A stretch of DNA of 64,000 nt from Pictodentalium vernedei. Taxonomy: Eukaryota > Mollusca > Scaphopoda > Dentaliida > Dentaliidae. Each line of letters opens with the position of its first letter. Position 1 is the first letter of the stretch. Of the stretch, positions 36,111 to 45,682 are shown piece by piece. The translations under genes and the position numbers were made by a program. The stretch lies in NCBI GenBank assembly GCA_031216915.1, contig CM062292.1, positions 1,608,457 through 1,672,456 of the forward strand, written 5' to 3'. The notes under the pieces were generated by a model, which made no database searches, was not told the origin of the DNA, and saw only the letters and a list, made by a program, of their open reading frames with translations.

Positions 36111-37685
36111 CTGGCTCACTTCCAGGTTGGATAATAATGGATTGTAATGTGAGTGGCATCAGTGTCTGTTTGTTCATATTTGTACTTGAAACAACACGAA
36201 GTATTTGTAACAAAATAACGTATTAATTATTCAAGTTCCTTCTACAAGAGTTGACATAATTTCCGTCTCACTGGCGCTGGTAACTAAAATGTCGTCTATT
36301 CATCTGTTTACATTTCTGAGCCGAGGTAAACGGCAGTTATTTGTATTTTGCCTCGCGGAATTAATTGACACTTGAACTAGATTCAAGGGTCGCGTTCATC
36401 TCTCCCCAAACCTATTGTGTAAAGACCCGAAGCGACGAAGTGGTGCAGTGAGTATCATGGAGAAGTGGAGGAAGTGACCAAAACCCATCTAGAGTGGTAG
36501 AACAACCGCGGGTTTTAGTATTGTGGACCAGTTAGGAGTGTGGGATGCATCTCCAAAGCTGAGCCCAAGTCAGGACATTCCAATAAAGGTTTGAAAGACA
36601 AGGTTCTGATGTTACACTTATTAGAAATTGAATTTGATAAATTTTCCCCGCACTTAATATGTCTCACATTTCACCGAAAAATTACATCAAAAGCATTCAC
36701 TACTTAAGCACAGCTGAAATATGGTCAGATGTGCCAACTTATCTGCATAAATTAAATCTTTGGTCCCTCGAAGTATACCCACTTCTGAAAGCAATAAAAC
36801 GGCAGTTTTAGTTTATTCCAAAAACATCCCAGAACGCCCCATTTGGGCATACTCTTAGTGAAATTGGGAGCTGCTGTTTTACGGTTCGAGGATTATTACT
36901 AAATACACGAGTGCCACATACCAGTGGATACAGCGTAGGCAAGGGAAAAAGAAAGAACACTCTACAAGGAAAAAAATAAATACAAAATTTATAAGGGAAG
37001 AGCCACTTTCAACAAATCATGTCAACCACAAGACTTCTATGCCCGTTTTCTTCTGAACTAGAAAAGTGACTACATATTATTGAGAGTTGATATTCAATAT
37101 TTGAATATTTGAATCGGATATGCACTCTATGTCCCATTCAACATAGATTGAGAAATGTGAATTATCGCTTTAACACAGTCAAAAACAGGCCTTGATTTAT
37201 ACGCAGTTAACTACATGGAGTCAACTGTAAGCCATGTTTCGAACACGCCCCCAACCGACTGCACACAAAAAATTTACTCATTGTTGCCTTTTTACACACA
37301 GCCAACTGCAAGCCAGGCCATTTACACACAAGCAACAGTTTTTTCAAACCATGTCTTATATGTACACAAAGTGAACCGATAGCCATGTCTTGTACTTTCA
37401 ACTCCACAACATACCCATTTTGTACATAGTACACTAAAAATTTTACAAATGTTTAGAATGTTGCATGGTTGATATTTAAGCTTCATCTCGATGCCTTTGT
37501 ATCAACATTTGCTAACACGAAGACGGCTTACTAAGACATTCTTACAAATTTAACGGAGAAGTCACTTCCACAGGCATTTCATCGCTTTGTCAGATGGAAA
37601 CCCATACCAAAAATTATGATTTTCAGGCAACAGAAAATATGGAGAATCAGTTGAGGCATTGCACTTTCAGTCCAAGACCTCAATA
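36111..37685. repeat. Unassigned region with degenerate minisatellite at 37195-37440
   Basis: The 37195-37440 stretch repeats 'tttacacacagccaactgcaagcca'-like units of about 36-40 bp. Bases 36111-37190 show nothing I recognise. Confidence 0.45.
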
Positions 37686-37689
37686 CTTG

Positions 37690-38006
37690 TAAATCCTACT
37701 CGGTCCGCGAGACAAGCGCGGATCCGACGTGGCATGCTCCTCACCAAACGCCCCATATCAGTTATCATATCAATATGTTATTCCATTCTTCCTGCAGTGC
37801 AGCGGCAAGTTCCTGGACATTGGTAAGGGGCTGTTGGTGAAGACGTAGGCCCCTGTCAAGCATATCCTTGACGTGGTCGATCGGTGAAACGTCTGGACTT
37901 AGTTCTGGCCAAGGCAATGTATTGATGTTCTGCTGATGGAGAAATTCTGTAGCGATTCGGGTCATGTGTGCTCTTACATTGCCATGCGCAAATGGCACCA
38001 CATGAG
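37690..38006 (-). pseudogene. Tc1/mariner transposase, C-terminal part (split by the Polinton)
   Basis: The minus strand reads the end of a Tc1-like DDE transposase: HVVPFAHGNVRAHMTR, then 'FLHQQNINTLPWPELSPDV', 'SPIDHVKDML' and 'NVQELAAALQEEWNNI'. The frame breaks at TGA codons near 37765 and continues to 'MPRRIRACLADRVGF'. The second catalytic Asp, usually in a QDNARPH-type motif, is replaced (here GNVRAH), so the enzyme is inactive. The N-terminal and central parts are at 50719-51440, beyond the Polinton. The Polinton target duplication CATGAG (38001-38006) falls inside this gene. Tc1 transposases cut and paste at TA sites. Confidence 0.88.
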
Positions 38007-38735
38007 AGTGGTGTATAATGGGGGATCCCAGCGCACAACCATCTTGCAGCGCTGGAAAGTTAGGTGCGCTGGAAAATTGGGTTATTTTTAGAAAAATTTC
38101 ATTTTTTTTGTAAAAAAGTTGATTTTTGGGGAAATTATTGGGTTTTCCCAAAATATACTTCTATTTTTAGCCGAAAATCCCGGGGTTTTCCAGAAAATGA
38201 TAAAAATTTGAACATTTCTTGATCACTTTCGACGGAATTTATTAAAAATGTCTAAATATTAACACCGACTTTCTCCTGAAAAAATCACTTTGTCATAGAG
38301 TTAACACGGAGTCGCTCGCCATTTGAGGAAAATATTTTCGAAATTCCTTATGAATAGATTTGCAAGATCATGACCGGAACAAGATTAGCACTGAGATTCC
38401 CATTAATAAAAATTCAGAAAAAAACATGGCTTTTTTTTTCAGTCGTAGATTGAAATGCGCGATCGAACGTCGATTTCCACGTGAAAAAAGAGTCCGATTC
38501 GATCGGCGAATTTATACGATGCGCTAGAACCCTCCGGTGATAATGTACAGATTTTTTGGCATAGAGAGAGATCGCTCGTCCGAGTCTAGAAAATATATAA
38601 TTAGCTCGACAGTGCGATCTGGAATGGATGGATGGATGGATGGATGGATGGATGGATGGATGGATCGCGATTGAAGATATGTGTGTGTTATATTGTGAGT
38701 TGTGAGATGGACGATGATAAATAAAAAAAAATAAA
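38007..38735. repeat. Polinton left terminal inverted repeat
   Basis: Pairs with 50036-50718 with substitutions and indels. It includes a (GGAT)n run at about 38627-38664 that is nearly absent on the right, so the arms have diverged in length since insertion. Confidence 0.93.
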
Positions 38736-38851
38736 AAATTGATTTCTTTCATTAAAAGATAACAAAATATATATATATAAAACAACATTAAAAAAAACAA
38801 GAATACAAAAAAGTAACTGTTTTTATCATTAAAGAAAAAATGAATAAATAA

Positions 38852-39707
38852 AACAATGTTTCTACACATCGGAGATTCAAAGCAAAGGGACGAGCAGGTT
38901 CGCGAATTAATACGGAGTAAGGAGAATATTCAGACGCAGGATAGGGCCAGGTGATTGGGAGAGACGACATCAAGACGAGAGACTGCCAAGTTGTTCAAAC
39001 CCGTCACCGAGGTTCAGGAACGAAAGGGGTCGTCGAGGAAATGAAACCCATAAAAGAAGGTTCGCAGAGGATGGCTTCGTTTCCCAGTAATTTTGCGCTG
39101 AGTACTTTGTCCAAACACACTCCGACGACAATCGAGGAGACAGATTGAAGTAGCGTCAGATTTGATGATGATAGCGGAATCGTGAAAGATTCGATGTACG
39201 GATTTCGTCACGATGGCGATGGGTGACACGGAAGTATCCTTTGAAGACGGCTATTTGATCGTCCGCCCAAACAGGTACGAATTGACCTTCGGGGGGAATA
39301 CTCTGCTCTCTCACCAGAGACCAGGAGATTACACCGATGAAGATTACGGCAATTACGGACACATTCTGACTCAGACCCACACCATGAGAAAGAACAACGA
39401 TCCCATAGAGACGAGACCGAAGGATAGGAGAGGTTACAAGTGGAAGAACGTGTTGAAAGAGATATGGGATGAGAATAAGAGTTTCGTGCAATCGCTGATT
39501 AGAAAGGGAATGACTGATACGATAGTTCTTCTGCGCGATCCCCATGCCTTGTCGGAGATATTGAGATTGTTGATGGCTAGCAGAGAGGCTGGTAACACTG
39601 GAGTGGATAACGAGATAGTTAGCGTGTGCGACGAATTGTTGAGGCAGAAGGTCTTGACTAGGAAGAATTATAAAGAGTTGATGAATCGTTTAAAAAAAAT
39701 AAAATAG
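38852..39707 (+). pseudogene. Conserved Polinton protein of unknown function
   Basis: The first plus-strand gene inside the left inverted repeat. The 5' part (from ATG at 38852) reads a charged, helical segment (DEQVRELIRSKENIQTQDRAR), then has a TGA near 38950 and a phase change around 39030. A central piece reads SMYGFRHDGDG in a third phase. The 3' part is an open frame of 164 codons from 39213, with 'YTDEDYGNYGHILTQT' and 'RGYKWKNVLKEIW'. As I recall, the YG-R-x-DG motif, the YT-x-ED-x-Y motif and the Y-K-W...IW motif occur in this order in one conserved Polinton protein of unknown role. An alternative is that only the 164-codon frame is translated. The adjacent pX-like ORF and the ATPase follow on the same strand. 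Confidence 0.65.
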
Positions 39708-39778
39708 TAATAGTAAGAGAAAAGAAAAAAATATATATATTCAGAAAATAATAATAAAAAAAAACAATTTAATAAAAA

Positions 39779-40081
39779 ATGTTAGTGATAAATAACAAGG
39801 GACACGCTAGATCTTACGTATACGGTGGATCGGGCATCGTGGATTCGATGATGCGATTTTGAACTCGTAAATTCACTGGCGATGCTGCGAAACAGATCGC
39901 CTCGAGCGCTCTCAAAACTGGAAAGAAGATGGTGATTGATGCGGGTAAGAAAGCTGCGACCGAAGCGAGCAGTAAAATAGCTTCGGAAGTTGGCAAGAGA
40001 GGTGCCGACGTGTTGATTAATACATTGATAACTCGACTACATCCACCTGCCAAACGATCGAGAATCGAACCGAGACGTTAG
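39779..40081 (+). pseudogene. Short Ala/Lys-rich Polinton protein (core or pX-like), one in-frame TGA
   Basis: ATG at 39779, 101 codons including the stop, with an in-frame TGA at 39860-39862 (codon 28). The N-terminus has YVYGGSGIVDSM. The rest is an Ala/Lys-rich helical protein (KKMVIDAGKKAATEASSK) ending in a basic tail (AKRSRIEPRR). Small basic proteins of this kind sit next to the ATPase in Polintons and adintoviruses and have been compared with adenovirus core or membrane-active capsid proteins. I treat the pX-like label as an inference. It lies 70 bp after the preceding gene. Confidence 0.6.
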
Positions 40082-40255
40082 CGAGACTTCTATTATAATA
40101 ATGGTGTCGTACCGATACAAGACCTAGCTAAAACGACGAAAGGATCGGATTTGAAAGTGATTTATAAATAAAAAAAACTTTTTATAAATAATATATATAT
40201 AAAAATATGAATTAAAATTAAAAAAAACATAGTTTAAAAAAACTGGAGGAAACAA

Positions 40256-41060
40256 ATGTATATCAAAGACATGTCTTGGAATGACGCTTTGACCAAGAGG
40301 TCGAATGACGAGTTCTTTCCCAAGAGCATAAGAGGTCTTATAGTGGGAAAATCGAATTGCAGAACTCCCAATCTCCTGATGAATCTATTGTTGCGACCCG
40401 GCTGGTTGGATTACGACAGATTATTCGTTTTCAGCAAGAGTCTCCTTCAACCGGAATACAGATTGCATCGAGAGTATTAAATCGTAAATTACCCAAAAAC
40501 GTCATGCCGAGAATCTTCGACAATCGAGACGAATTCGAGGGACACCAGACTTCTAATATATTGGAAGGGGCGGCGAGAGAACTGACTAGAAGAAATGCTG
40601 AGTGTTCGAATGTGGAATGTCTGTTTTATGAGAATGCCGACGACATTCCCGATCCCAGACAGTTGAAGTCGGAGAATAAGAATCTCATTATCTTCAACGA
40701 TCTGCTGTTCGAATCCTTTTACGTTGGAGGACGTCACAGCAACGTGGATTGGTTCTATCTGTCTCAGAATTATTTCGACTGCCCAGTCAGACGATAAGGG
40801 AGAATGTTAATTTTCTGTGTCTCTTTCGTCAGGATCTCAAGAATCTCATTCACATCTATGGAGATGACGTGGCCAACGACATGAGCAGGGAAGAATTCAG
40901 GAGATTCTGTAAGAAGGTGTGGGACAAAGGACTTCACAATTTCGTGGTAATTGATTTGACTAGCGAATTTAACAACGGAAAATATCGAAGCGGATTTGAC
41001 GATTTTTTTATATTTCCGACAATAATAAGGAAGAAAATAAAAAATATCAATAAAATATAA
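40256..41060 (+). pseudogene. Genome-packaging ATPase (FtsK/HerA type), two frameshifts
   Basis: Three overlapping frames carry one gene. Frame 1 (40256-40480) holds the P-loop strand and 'LLMNLLLRPGWLDYDR', 'LFVFSKSLLQPEYR'. Frame 2 (to 40797) holds the Walker B strand 'NLIIFNDLLFE' and 'YLSQNYFDCP'. Frame 3 (to 41060) holds 'ENVNFLCLFRQDLKNL' and the C-terminal helices. The order matches the Polinton ATPase, which in related viruses pumps DNA into the capsid. At 40344-40370 the expected G-x4-GKT is GKSNCRTPN, lacking the phosphate-binding Lys in place. Walker B has Asn before Asp. With two frameshifts as well, it is not functional. Confidence 0.85.
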
Positions 41061-41144
41061 AATATATAAATAATAATAATGAAAAAATGTCAGAACATCT
41101 ACTATTTGAACAGATAGTCGAGAATACGGCTGCAAAACAGTCCT

Positions 41145-41817
41145 TTCGTAGTGAGTCACGACACGACTCTATTCACTATGAAATTCGAACCTTCCATCGA
41201 ATTAAAGAAGGAAAAGAGATACGAGGTAACATTGGTTAATCTCGAGACTTACCATTCGTTTTCAAACGTCACTGAAAAGAATAACGCATTCAAGTATTCC
41301 AACAGTGTGGATTGGTTAGAGATTCGATTTCCCAAACGGAGTTACGACACAGACAATCTGAACCATCACATCTAGGCGAGACTGAAGACTGACGGTCACG
41401 GAAGCAAGATGATAAGACTCACTCCCAATACGAGTACTCTACAGACGATATTAGATTTGGGAGATACTTTTCGAGTGGATTTTAGTGCAGAAGATTAGAT
41501 CGGCAAGATGTTGGGATTCGATCAAAAGATGTATGGTGGTCACGCTGCTTCCAAAAATATGGTCGACATTCTCGCAGTCAATAGGATTTTAGTGAATGTC
41601 TATGTAATCGTGTGGAGTTATGTCAATGGTAGTGCTCAGCCCACGATGTACTTATTCTTTCCGGATGTTTCACCTGGTTTAGAAGATCATGGAGTGACCT
41701 CGAAATCTCTATCTACCCGTGATCCTGGACACGTTGCATAGCATCAAAACCACATTGCCTGATCAGAACGGTGATCTGTTAGATCTTTCAGAGAGAGAGA
41801 GAGAGGGAGAGATCTGA
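41145..41817 (+). pseudogene. Minor capsid (penton-type) protein
   Basis: The first frame (41151-41375) reads 'FEPSIELKKEKRYEVTLV' and 'LETYHSFSNV', the N-terminal beta strands of Polinton minor capsid proteins. After a TAG it continues with 'LTPNTSTLQTILDLGD', another TAG, then 'KMLGFDQKMYGG' and 'VNRILVNVYVIVWSYVNG', and in a shifted phase 'LYLPVILDTLHSIKTTLPDQNGD'. The family forms capsid vertices with a jelly-roll fold. The last codons run into an (AG)n tract at about 41790-41812 and end at TGA 41815-41817. Two stops and a phase shift make it a pseudogene. A short frame at 41089-41150 may be an alternative 5' end. Confidence 0.72.
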
Positions 41818-42029
41818 TTTCACATCAGAGAGATATGAAAAAAAAATAATAAATAATTTGAAAAATAATATCTAAAAAAAAAAAAATTGTTTTTTTTTTT
41901 ATTTAAAGAAGTTTTAGGTTTTTCTTTTATATATTATATAAGAACTAAAAAAATAAAAAAAAGAAACTTATAATATTAATAATTTTAAACAAATATATAT
42001 AATTAAATCAAATCAAATCAAATCAATAA

Positions 42030-42612
42030 AAAAATATGAGTCGATAATTAAAAACGTAAACATATTCGAAGGACAGAAAGCTAAACTTCACCGAGCATTG
42101 AGTAATCAAGGCGAGGCCATTAGATTTAAATTCAGTTCGGCAGATCTGGTGAGTGGTGGTAGCGATCGGATCACCTAGACTAAAACTCATATCAAAAGAA
42201 TGGAGAAAGCGATTCGTAATCAAACAGGAATGACGGTCAGACTGAGTCCCTCTCAATTGAGATACAATCTGAGAATGAAAGGCAGTTTCTTACCGCTATT
42301 GGCGGGACTCGCCACCAAAGTATTATCCATTCTCATGAAGAGGTGTTGCCAGGTCTGACTGTGGGAGCTTTCTCGGGACTCACTAGTTCGGGAGTTGACA
42401 AATTAATGGGTAGAGAATTGCTTTTGAAGAAGAGGGGAAACAGACTGTTTTTGAAGAAGGGAGGAGCCTGAGAAAGGGCAGTGGCAATGCTTTCCATTGA
42501 GACGGTCTCTATCTGAAGACCGGAGAGAATGTGGAACCGATCGGTGAAGGTTTGTTGTTTGGTCAGAATTCACTGTTCAAGAATATACCACTTTGGGGTA
42601 TTTTATTATAAA
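42030..42612 (+). pseudogene. Conserved Polinton protein with repeated Q/K helices and a Gly-rich tail
   Basis: One phase reads 'FEGQKAKLHRALSNQGEAIR', a TAG, then 'RMEKAIRNQTGMTVRLSPSQ' and a hydrophobic segment 'GSFLPLLAGLATKVLSIL'. A shift follows near 42340, then 'LPGLTVGAFSGLTSSGVDKL'. Another phase at the 3' end reads a Gly-rich tail with GLYLKTG, GEGLLFGQNS and 'LFKNIPLWGILL'. I recognise this order (Q-x-x-K-x-x-x-A helices, 'ALPGL' segment, G-x-GL repeats) from other Polintons. Its role is not established as far as I know; a membrane-interacting minor virion protein is possible. Several stops and shifts make it non-functional. Confidence 0.6.
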
Positions 42613-42615
42613 AAA

Positions 42616-43110
42616 ATGAAACAAAAGTATAGAAAACATCTTCCAACAAATGTGTTAACAAAACGTTTATTTTACGAAAAGCTTTTAGCTTTTTCTAAAC
42701 ATTTACACGAGTATGTATTAGAAAGAGTTCAATTGGAACAAATCGAAAACGACGTGTGTTTAACCAGGTACGGAACGTTGTTTTCATTAATATTGTTATT
42801 CGTATTCCTATATCAAAGCTATTTTGAAAATTTCGAAACGATGAAGTGTTCGAACAAAAAAAATGTAACTTACCAAGATTATCACATGATTATAGATGAG
42901 CTAGATCGTTTAAAATACGACTTAAAATTTGTAAAACATTACAATTACGTAAAATATCATTACATTATTTATTGCACTAAAAACGTAGTTAAGGTATTCG
43001 ATCGTGATGGCATGATGATGAAAAATCCATTTGTGCATGTTTCGAATTTATTCGCAGATTACACTCATTCGCGTCAAATAGATCATGGATCAAATTTGCT
43101 AAAAGTTTAA
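42616..43110 (+). CDS. Intact unknown ORF with one predicted membrane segment
   Basis: An uninterrupted frame of 164 codons from ATG 42616, preceded by an A-rich stretch. I chose this start over the upstream in-frame GTG/ATG codons because those fall in the tail of the preceding decayed gene. Residues about 55-72 (TLFSLILLFVFLYQSYF) form a likely transmembrane helix. The N-terminus is basic and helical. The C-terminal half is Tyr/His/Lys-rich (HYNYVKYHYIIYC). It is more AT-rich than its neighbours and, unlike most of them, has no stop. I do not recognise the family. It could be a recently acquired or retained accessory gene, or an ORF kept open by chance. Confidence 0.5.
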   Translation: MKQKYRKHLPTNVLTKRLFYEKLLAFSKHLHEYVLERVQLEQIENDVCLTRYGTLFSLILLFVFLYQSYFENFETMKCSNKKNVTYQDYHMIIDELDRLKYDLKFVKHYNYVKYHYIIYCTKNVVKVFDRDGMMMKNPFVHVSNLFADYTHSRQIDHGSNLLKV

Positions 43111-43500
43111 AAATCAATATGGATTATTACCCATATCATTCTAATGATGACGACGACAATGATGCCGATAAAAAAATAATGGTTTTATCAAAATATGAAA
43201 AGCAAAAAAATCCTTCTTTCTATTTAATTATTTATTTATTTAATTATTGATGTTTAAGGTCACATAAATCCTTCTTTCGAAAAAAAAAAAATAGAATGTC
43301 ATCTCTTTCTTATAATAATATGATGGATTGTAATAGACGATGACTAGCATCTGTTCATTCAATTGATGATGCAATGAACAGAATGTGTTGTTATAAAAAA
43401 ACGTAATATATAGAGAGAGATAGTAGAAAAAAATACAGTAAAACAATAACAGAAAAAAATAAGAATAAACAACAAAATTTTTTTTATACATATAATAATT
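43111..43500. other. AT-rich spacer with a tiny ORF
   Basis: A 43-codon frame starts at ATG 43119 (MDYYPYHSNDDDDNDADKK) and ends at 43250. It is acidic then hydrophobic and too short to judge. The rest is low-complexity AT sequence. Confidence 0.3.
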
Positions 43501-43881
43501 ATGAGTAAAACGAACGAGTCCATGGAATCGAGGGCTTGGTTTCTTCGAAGGGCGCCGTGCAGAGCTTACACGATCTGCGTGAATGAAAAACTTACTTGCA
43601 TCTTGCATGAAAGATGCCTAGGCTGTTGAGAGGAGATAGATTTTAACCACGTAGATCATTCATGTCTTATGATGGAATGAGAAGACATCGTAACCACGTA
43701 TTTCATGCCCGCACTGGAATACGTCTGATGCGACGACGTGATTGAATGTTGGAAGCAATTCGTGTTTTGCATCGGAGAACTCGAACCCACTAATTCGGAA
43801 GAGTTGAAGTTAACGCATCAAGGTCTCATCACCGAAGACAGGGGATGCATTTTAGAATTTTTGTTCAAAAGAATATGACCA
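43501..43881 (+). pseudogene. Cys/His-rich Polinton ORF with three in-frame TGA codons
   Basis: A single phase of about 126 codons from ATG 43501 is broken only by three TGA codons, at about codons 43, 61 and 78. The N-terminal part has spaced Cys and His residues (ICVNEKLTCILHERCLGC: C-x6-C-x2-H-x2-C-x2-C), suggestive of a zinc-binding site. The C-terminal part reads 'CWKQFVFCIGELEPTNSEEL' and 'THQGLITEDRGCILEFLFKR'. The phase is kept with no indel, so damage is recent or by base substitution only. I cannot name the family. It lies between the unknown membrane ORF and the coiled-coil protein. Confidence 0.5.
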
Positions 43882-43974
43882 CTAAATTTGTTTCCATTAA
43901 ATAATAAGGGATGGAAATAAAAACAAATACATAAAAAATAGATATAAATAAATAAATAAATAAATAAAAAAAAA

Positions 43975-44616
43975 ATGAAAATGGAAACTCAAAGTAAAAA
44001 AATCTATCCATCATTAGAGAAGTTGAGCGTCAAGCCCACATCACCTTTTCCACCACCATCACCGCTAGAACGAGGAGAAAGTGACGACGTGGGGCAGAGG
44101 TATCAAATAGAACAGATCAATAGAATTCAATCATATCTGAAGCGAGAGAGAGATTCTCGTCATTCACACAATAAGAAATATTCGAGATTAGAGAAATTTG
44201 TTAGTGGCGTGGATGTGACTCTCATCGCAGTCTCTATGGGTTTGAACATTGCCGGAATCAGTCTATTGTTAGACGCTTTCGTTGCTCTTTCGGTCGTGTT
44301 GTCCGTAGAAGGATTGGCTTTGACTGCTGGATTCGTTAGTACGATCGGGAAATTTCTCGCTACGAAATTACCTGTAAAGGCCAAGAAGCACGAAAACATC
44401 AACGTTTTGGCCGAGGCAAAGATCGACACAGTGTCGGATAAGATATCTCTGGCGTTGAAAGATGGTAGGATTTCGGATGGCAAATACATTGACATATTGA
44501 ACGAAAAACAAAACTACAAAGTCATGAAAGAGAAGATAAGAGTCACGAGTCGTCAAATAATCGAGAAAGAATTGAAGGATTCTCTCGTAGAAAAGGATAG
44601 GGAAGAAGCAAGATGA
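43975..44616 (+). CDS. Polinton coiled-coil membrane protein, intact
   Basis: An open frame of 213 codons starts at ATG 43975 (a second ATG is two codons later). After a Pro-rich head (SPFPPPSPLE) comes a helical stretch 'RIQSYLKRERDSRHSHNKKY', then a hydrophobic region at residues ~82-125 (VTLIAVSMGLNIAGISLLL, then a second hydrophobic helix), then 'KKHENINVLAEAKIDTVSDK' and a long charged helix ending EKDREEAR. Layout and motifs (KKH-x3-N-x-LA-x-AK-x-D, 'ISLAL-x-DG-x-IS') match a widespread Polinton protein of unknown function with a bundle-and-membrane design. The frame after its TGA continues for about 15 further sense codons, but the extra-element fragment at 36022-36110 has the same stop, so this TGA may be the genuine end. 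Confidence 0.7.
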   Translation: MKMETQSKKIYPSLEKLSVKPTSPFPPPSPLERGESDDVGQRYQIEQINRIQSYLKRERDSRHSHNKKYSRLEKFVSGVDVTLIAVSMGLNIAGISLLLDAFVALSVVLSVEGLALTAGFVSTIGKFLATKLPVKAKKHENINVLAEAKIDTVSDKISLALKDGRISDGKYIDILNEKQNYKVMKEKIRVTSRQIIEKELKDSLVEKDREEAR

Positions 44617-44782
44617 TTGTTTCATAAATTGTTGGATTCCAAAAAGATTCCGGAAGCAATTGATTGAAAAAAAATAATATATATATAGAAGTAAAAAAAA
44701 AAAAAATGATATATATAAAGTAAAAAAATATGAGAAAATAAATAATTGAAATAAATAATAAAATGTACACAAAAAACCCCAA

Positions 44783-45410
44783 ATGTATTGTGTCAGATGC
44801 AAGAGAGTTACTGATACGGTTAACGTTAAAAAAGAACTGACACAAAATAAAAGTCCCATGCTTCGCGAAACATGTAAAGTGTGTGCTTTGACCAAGACGC
44901 ATTTCGTCAAATGCAGGGCCGGTGTAAAAGGAATGGAGGTCCGTAGGAACGTTAGTCCCTCTGGACTATTATTCCGCGGAATTATAGTCCTAGGTCTAAC
45001 ATTTCTAGGAATAGTAGTCCGGCGGAGAAATGTTAGACCTAGGGCTATAATTCCGCGGAATAATAGTCCAGAGGGACTAATTTTCCTACGGATTTCCATT
45101 CCTGTTACACCGGCCTGACGAACAAAACGAAAAAATTCCTGTATCTGCCAGGAAATCAATTTACGGGACTCGGCACAAAATTAAATAAGAGATTGAACAA
45201 ACCCATAATAGGGTGGAGATGGCCGCTAACGCTCATGATCTGTGCTACGCTAAACATTCCAACATCGAGACTATAATCGAATCTGCGATAAAAACATGTT
45301 AACATAAATGAAAATTTGCCAAATCCTAGTAGGAGAGAGAGAGACTCGAATGTTCACTGTTCGGTAAAGTGATCGGTACCAAATGTCGGATGGGGTCATA
45401 AAAAAGTGTC
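44783..45410 (+). pseudogene. Zinc-ribbon plus PLA2-like Polinton protein, interrupted by a foldback
   Basis: From about 44783 the plus strand reads a small zinc ribbon: YCVRCKR, then 'MLRETCKVCALTKTHFVK', i.e. two Cys pairs as in the DUF5679-like proteins of Polintons. The reading then enters a ~195-bp palindromic insert (44922-45116). After it, in shifted phases, come 'LYLPGNQFTGLGTKLNKRLN' and 'AANAHDLCYAKHSN', with 'FGKVIGTKCRMG' further on. The glycine loop and the HD-x-CY motif are hallmarks of phospholipase A2-like domains of the parvovirus VP1u type, used by such viruses to breach endosomes. In intact Polintons the two domains share one ORF, as I recall. Here the insert and at least one frameshift inactivate it. 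Confidence 0.68.
44922..45116. mobile_element. Foldback/MITE inserted in the zinc-ribbon/PLA2 gene
   Basis: Almost the whole segment is one palindrome. Arms start (CA)GGGCCGGTGTAAAAGG / CAGGCCGGTGTAACAGG read inward, and share GTCCCTCTGGACTATTATTC and CGCGGAATTATAG. The loop is about 10 bases ('ggaatagtag'). I found no unambiguous target duplication. It carries no genes. Confidence 0.8.
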
Positions 45411-45425
45411 CATAAAAAAATATTA

Positions 45426-45680
45426 ATGAATGCATTGGCGAACGAACTACACAAAGCCGTCACGTGTAAATTTTGAAGGAGAAGGGTGTTTGTGAAGGGT
45501 CTGGATCAGATCTGGTCGGCTGATCTGGTCGACATGAAATTGGTTTCAAGACAGAACGAGGGCATTAAATACATACTGACAGCCATCAACGTGTTTTCAA
45601 AATACGAATGGATGAGACCTCTGAAGAATAAATCGGGAGCTTGCGTGGCCGAGGTTCCGAATAGTATATTCGCAAATTTC
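45426..45680 (+). pseudogene. Polinton integrase, N-terminal part only
   Basis: From ATG 45426 the frame reads MNALANELHKAVTCKF, an in-frame TGA (45474-45476), then RRRVFVKGLDQIWSADLVDM, 'GIKYILTAINVFSKY' and 'WMRPLKNKSGACVAEV'. This is the start of the retroviral-type catalytic core that inserts Polintons: the Asp in WSADLVDM corresponds to the first catalytic Asp. The usual ViDVFSKY reads INVFSKY. The gene stops at about 45680, so the second Asp and the Glu of the DDE triad are missing. It runs directly into the truncated, oppositely oriented polymerase gene, which implies one deletion removed both 3' ends. Confidence 0.85.
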
Positions 45681-45682
45681 AC

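Noticed and set aside
44368..45159. 263-codon minus-strand ORF in the Polinton
   Set aside because: It is antisense to the coiled-coil gene and runs through the foldback palindrome; the sense-strand genes explain the sequence.
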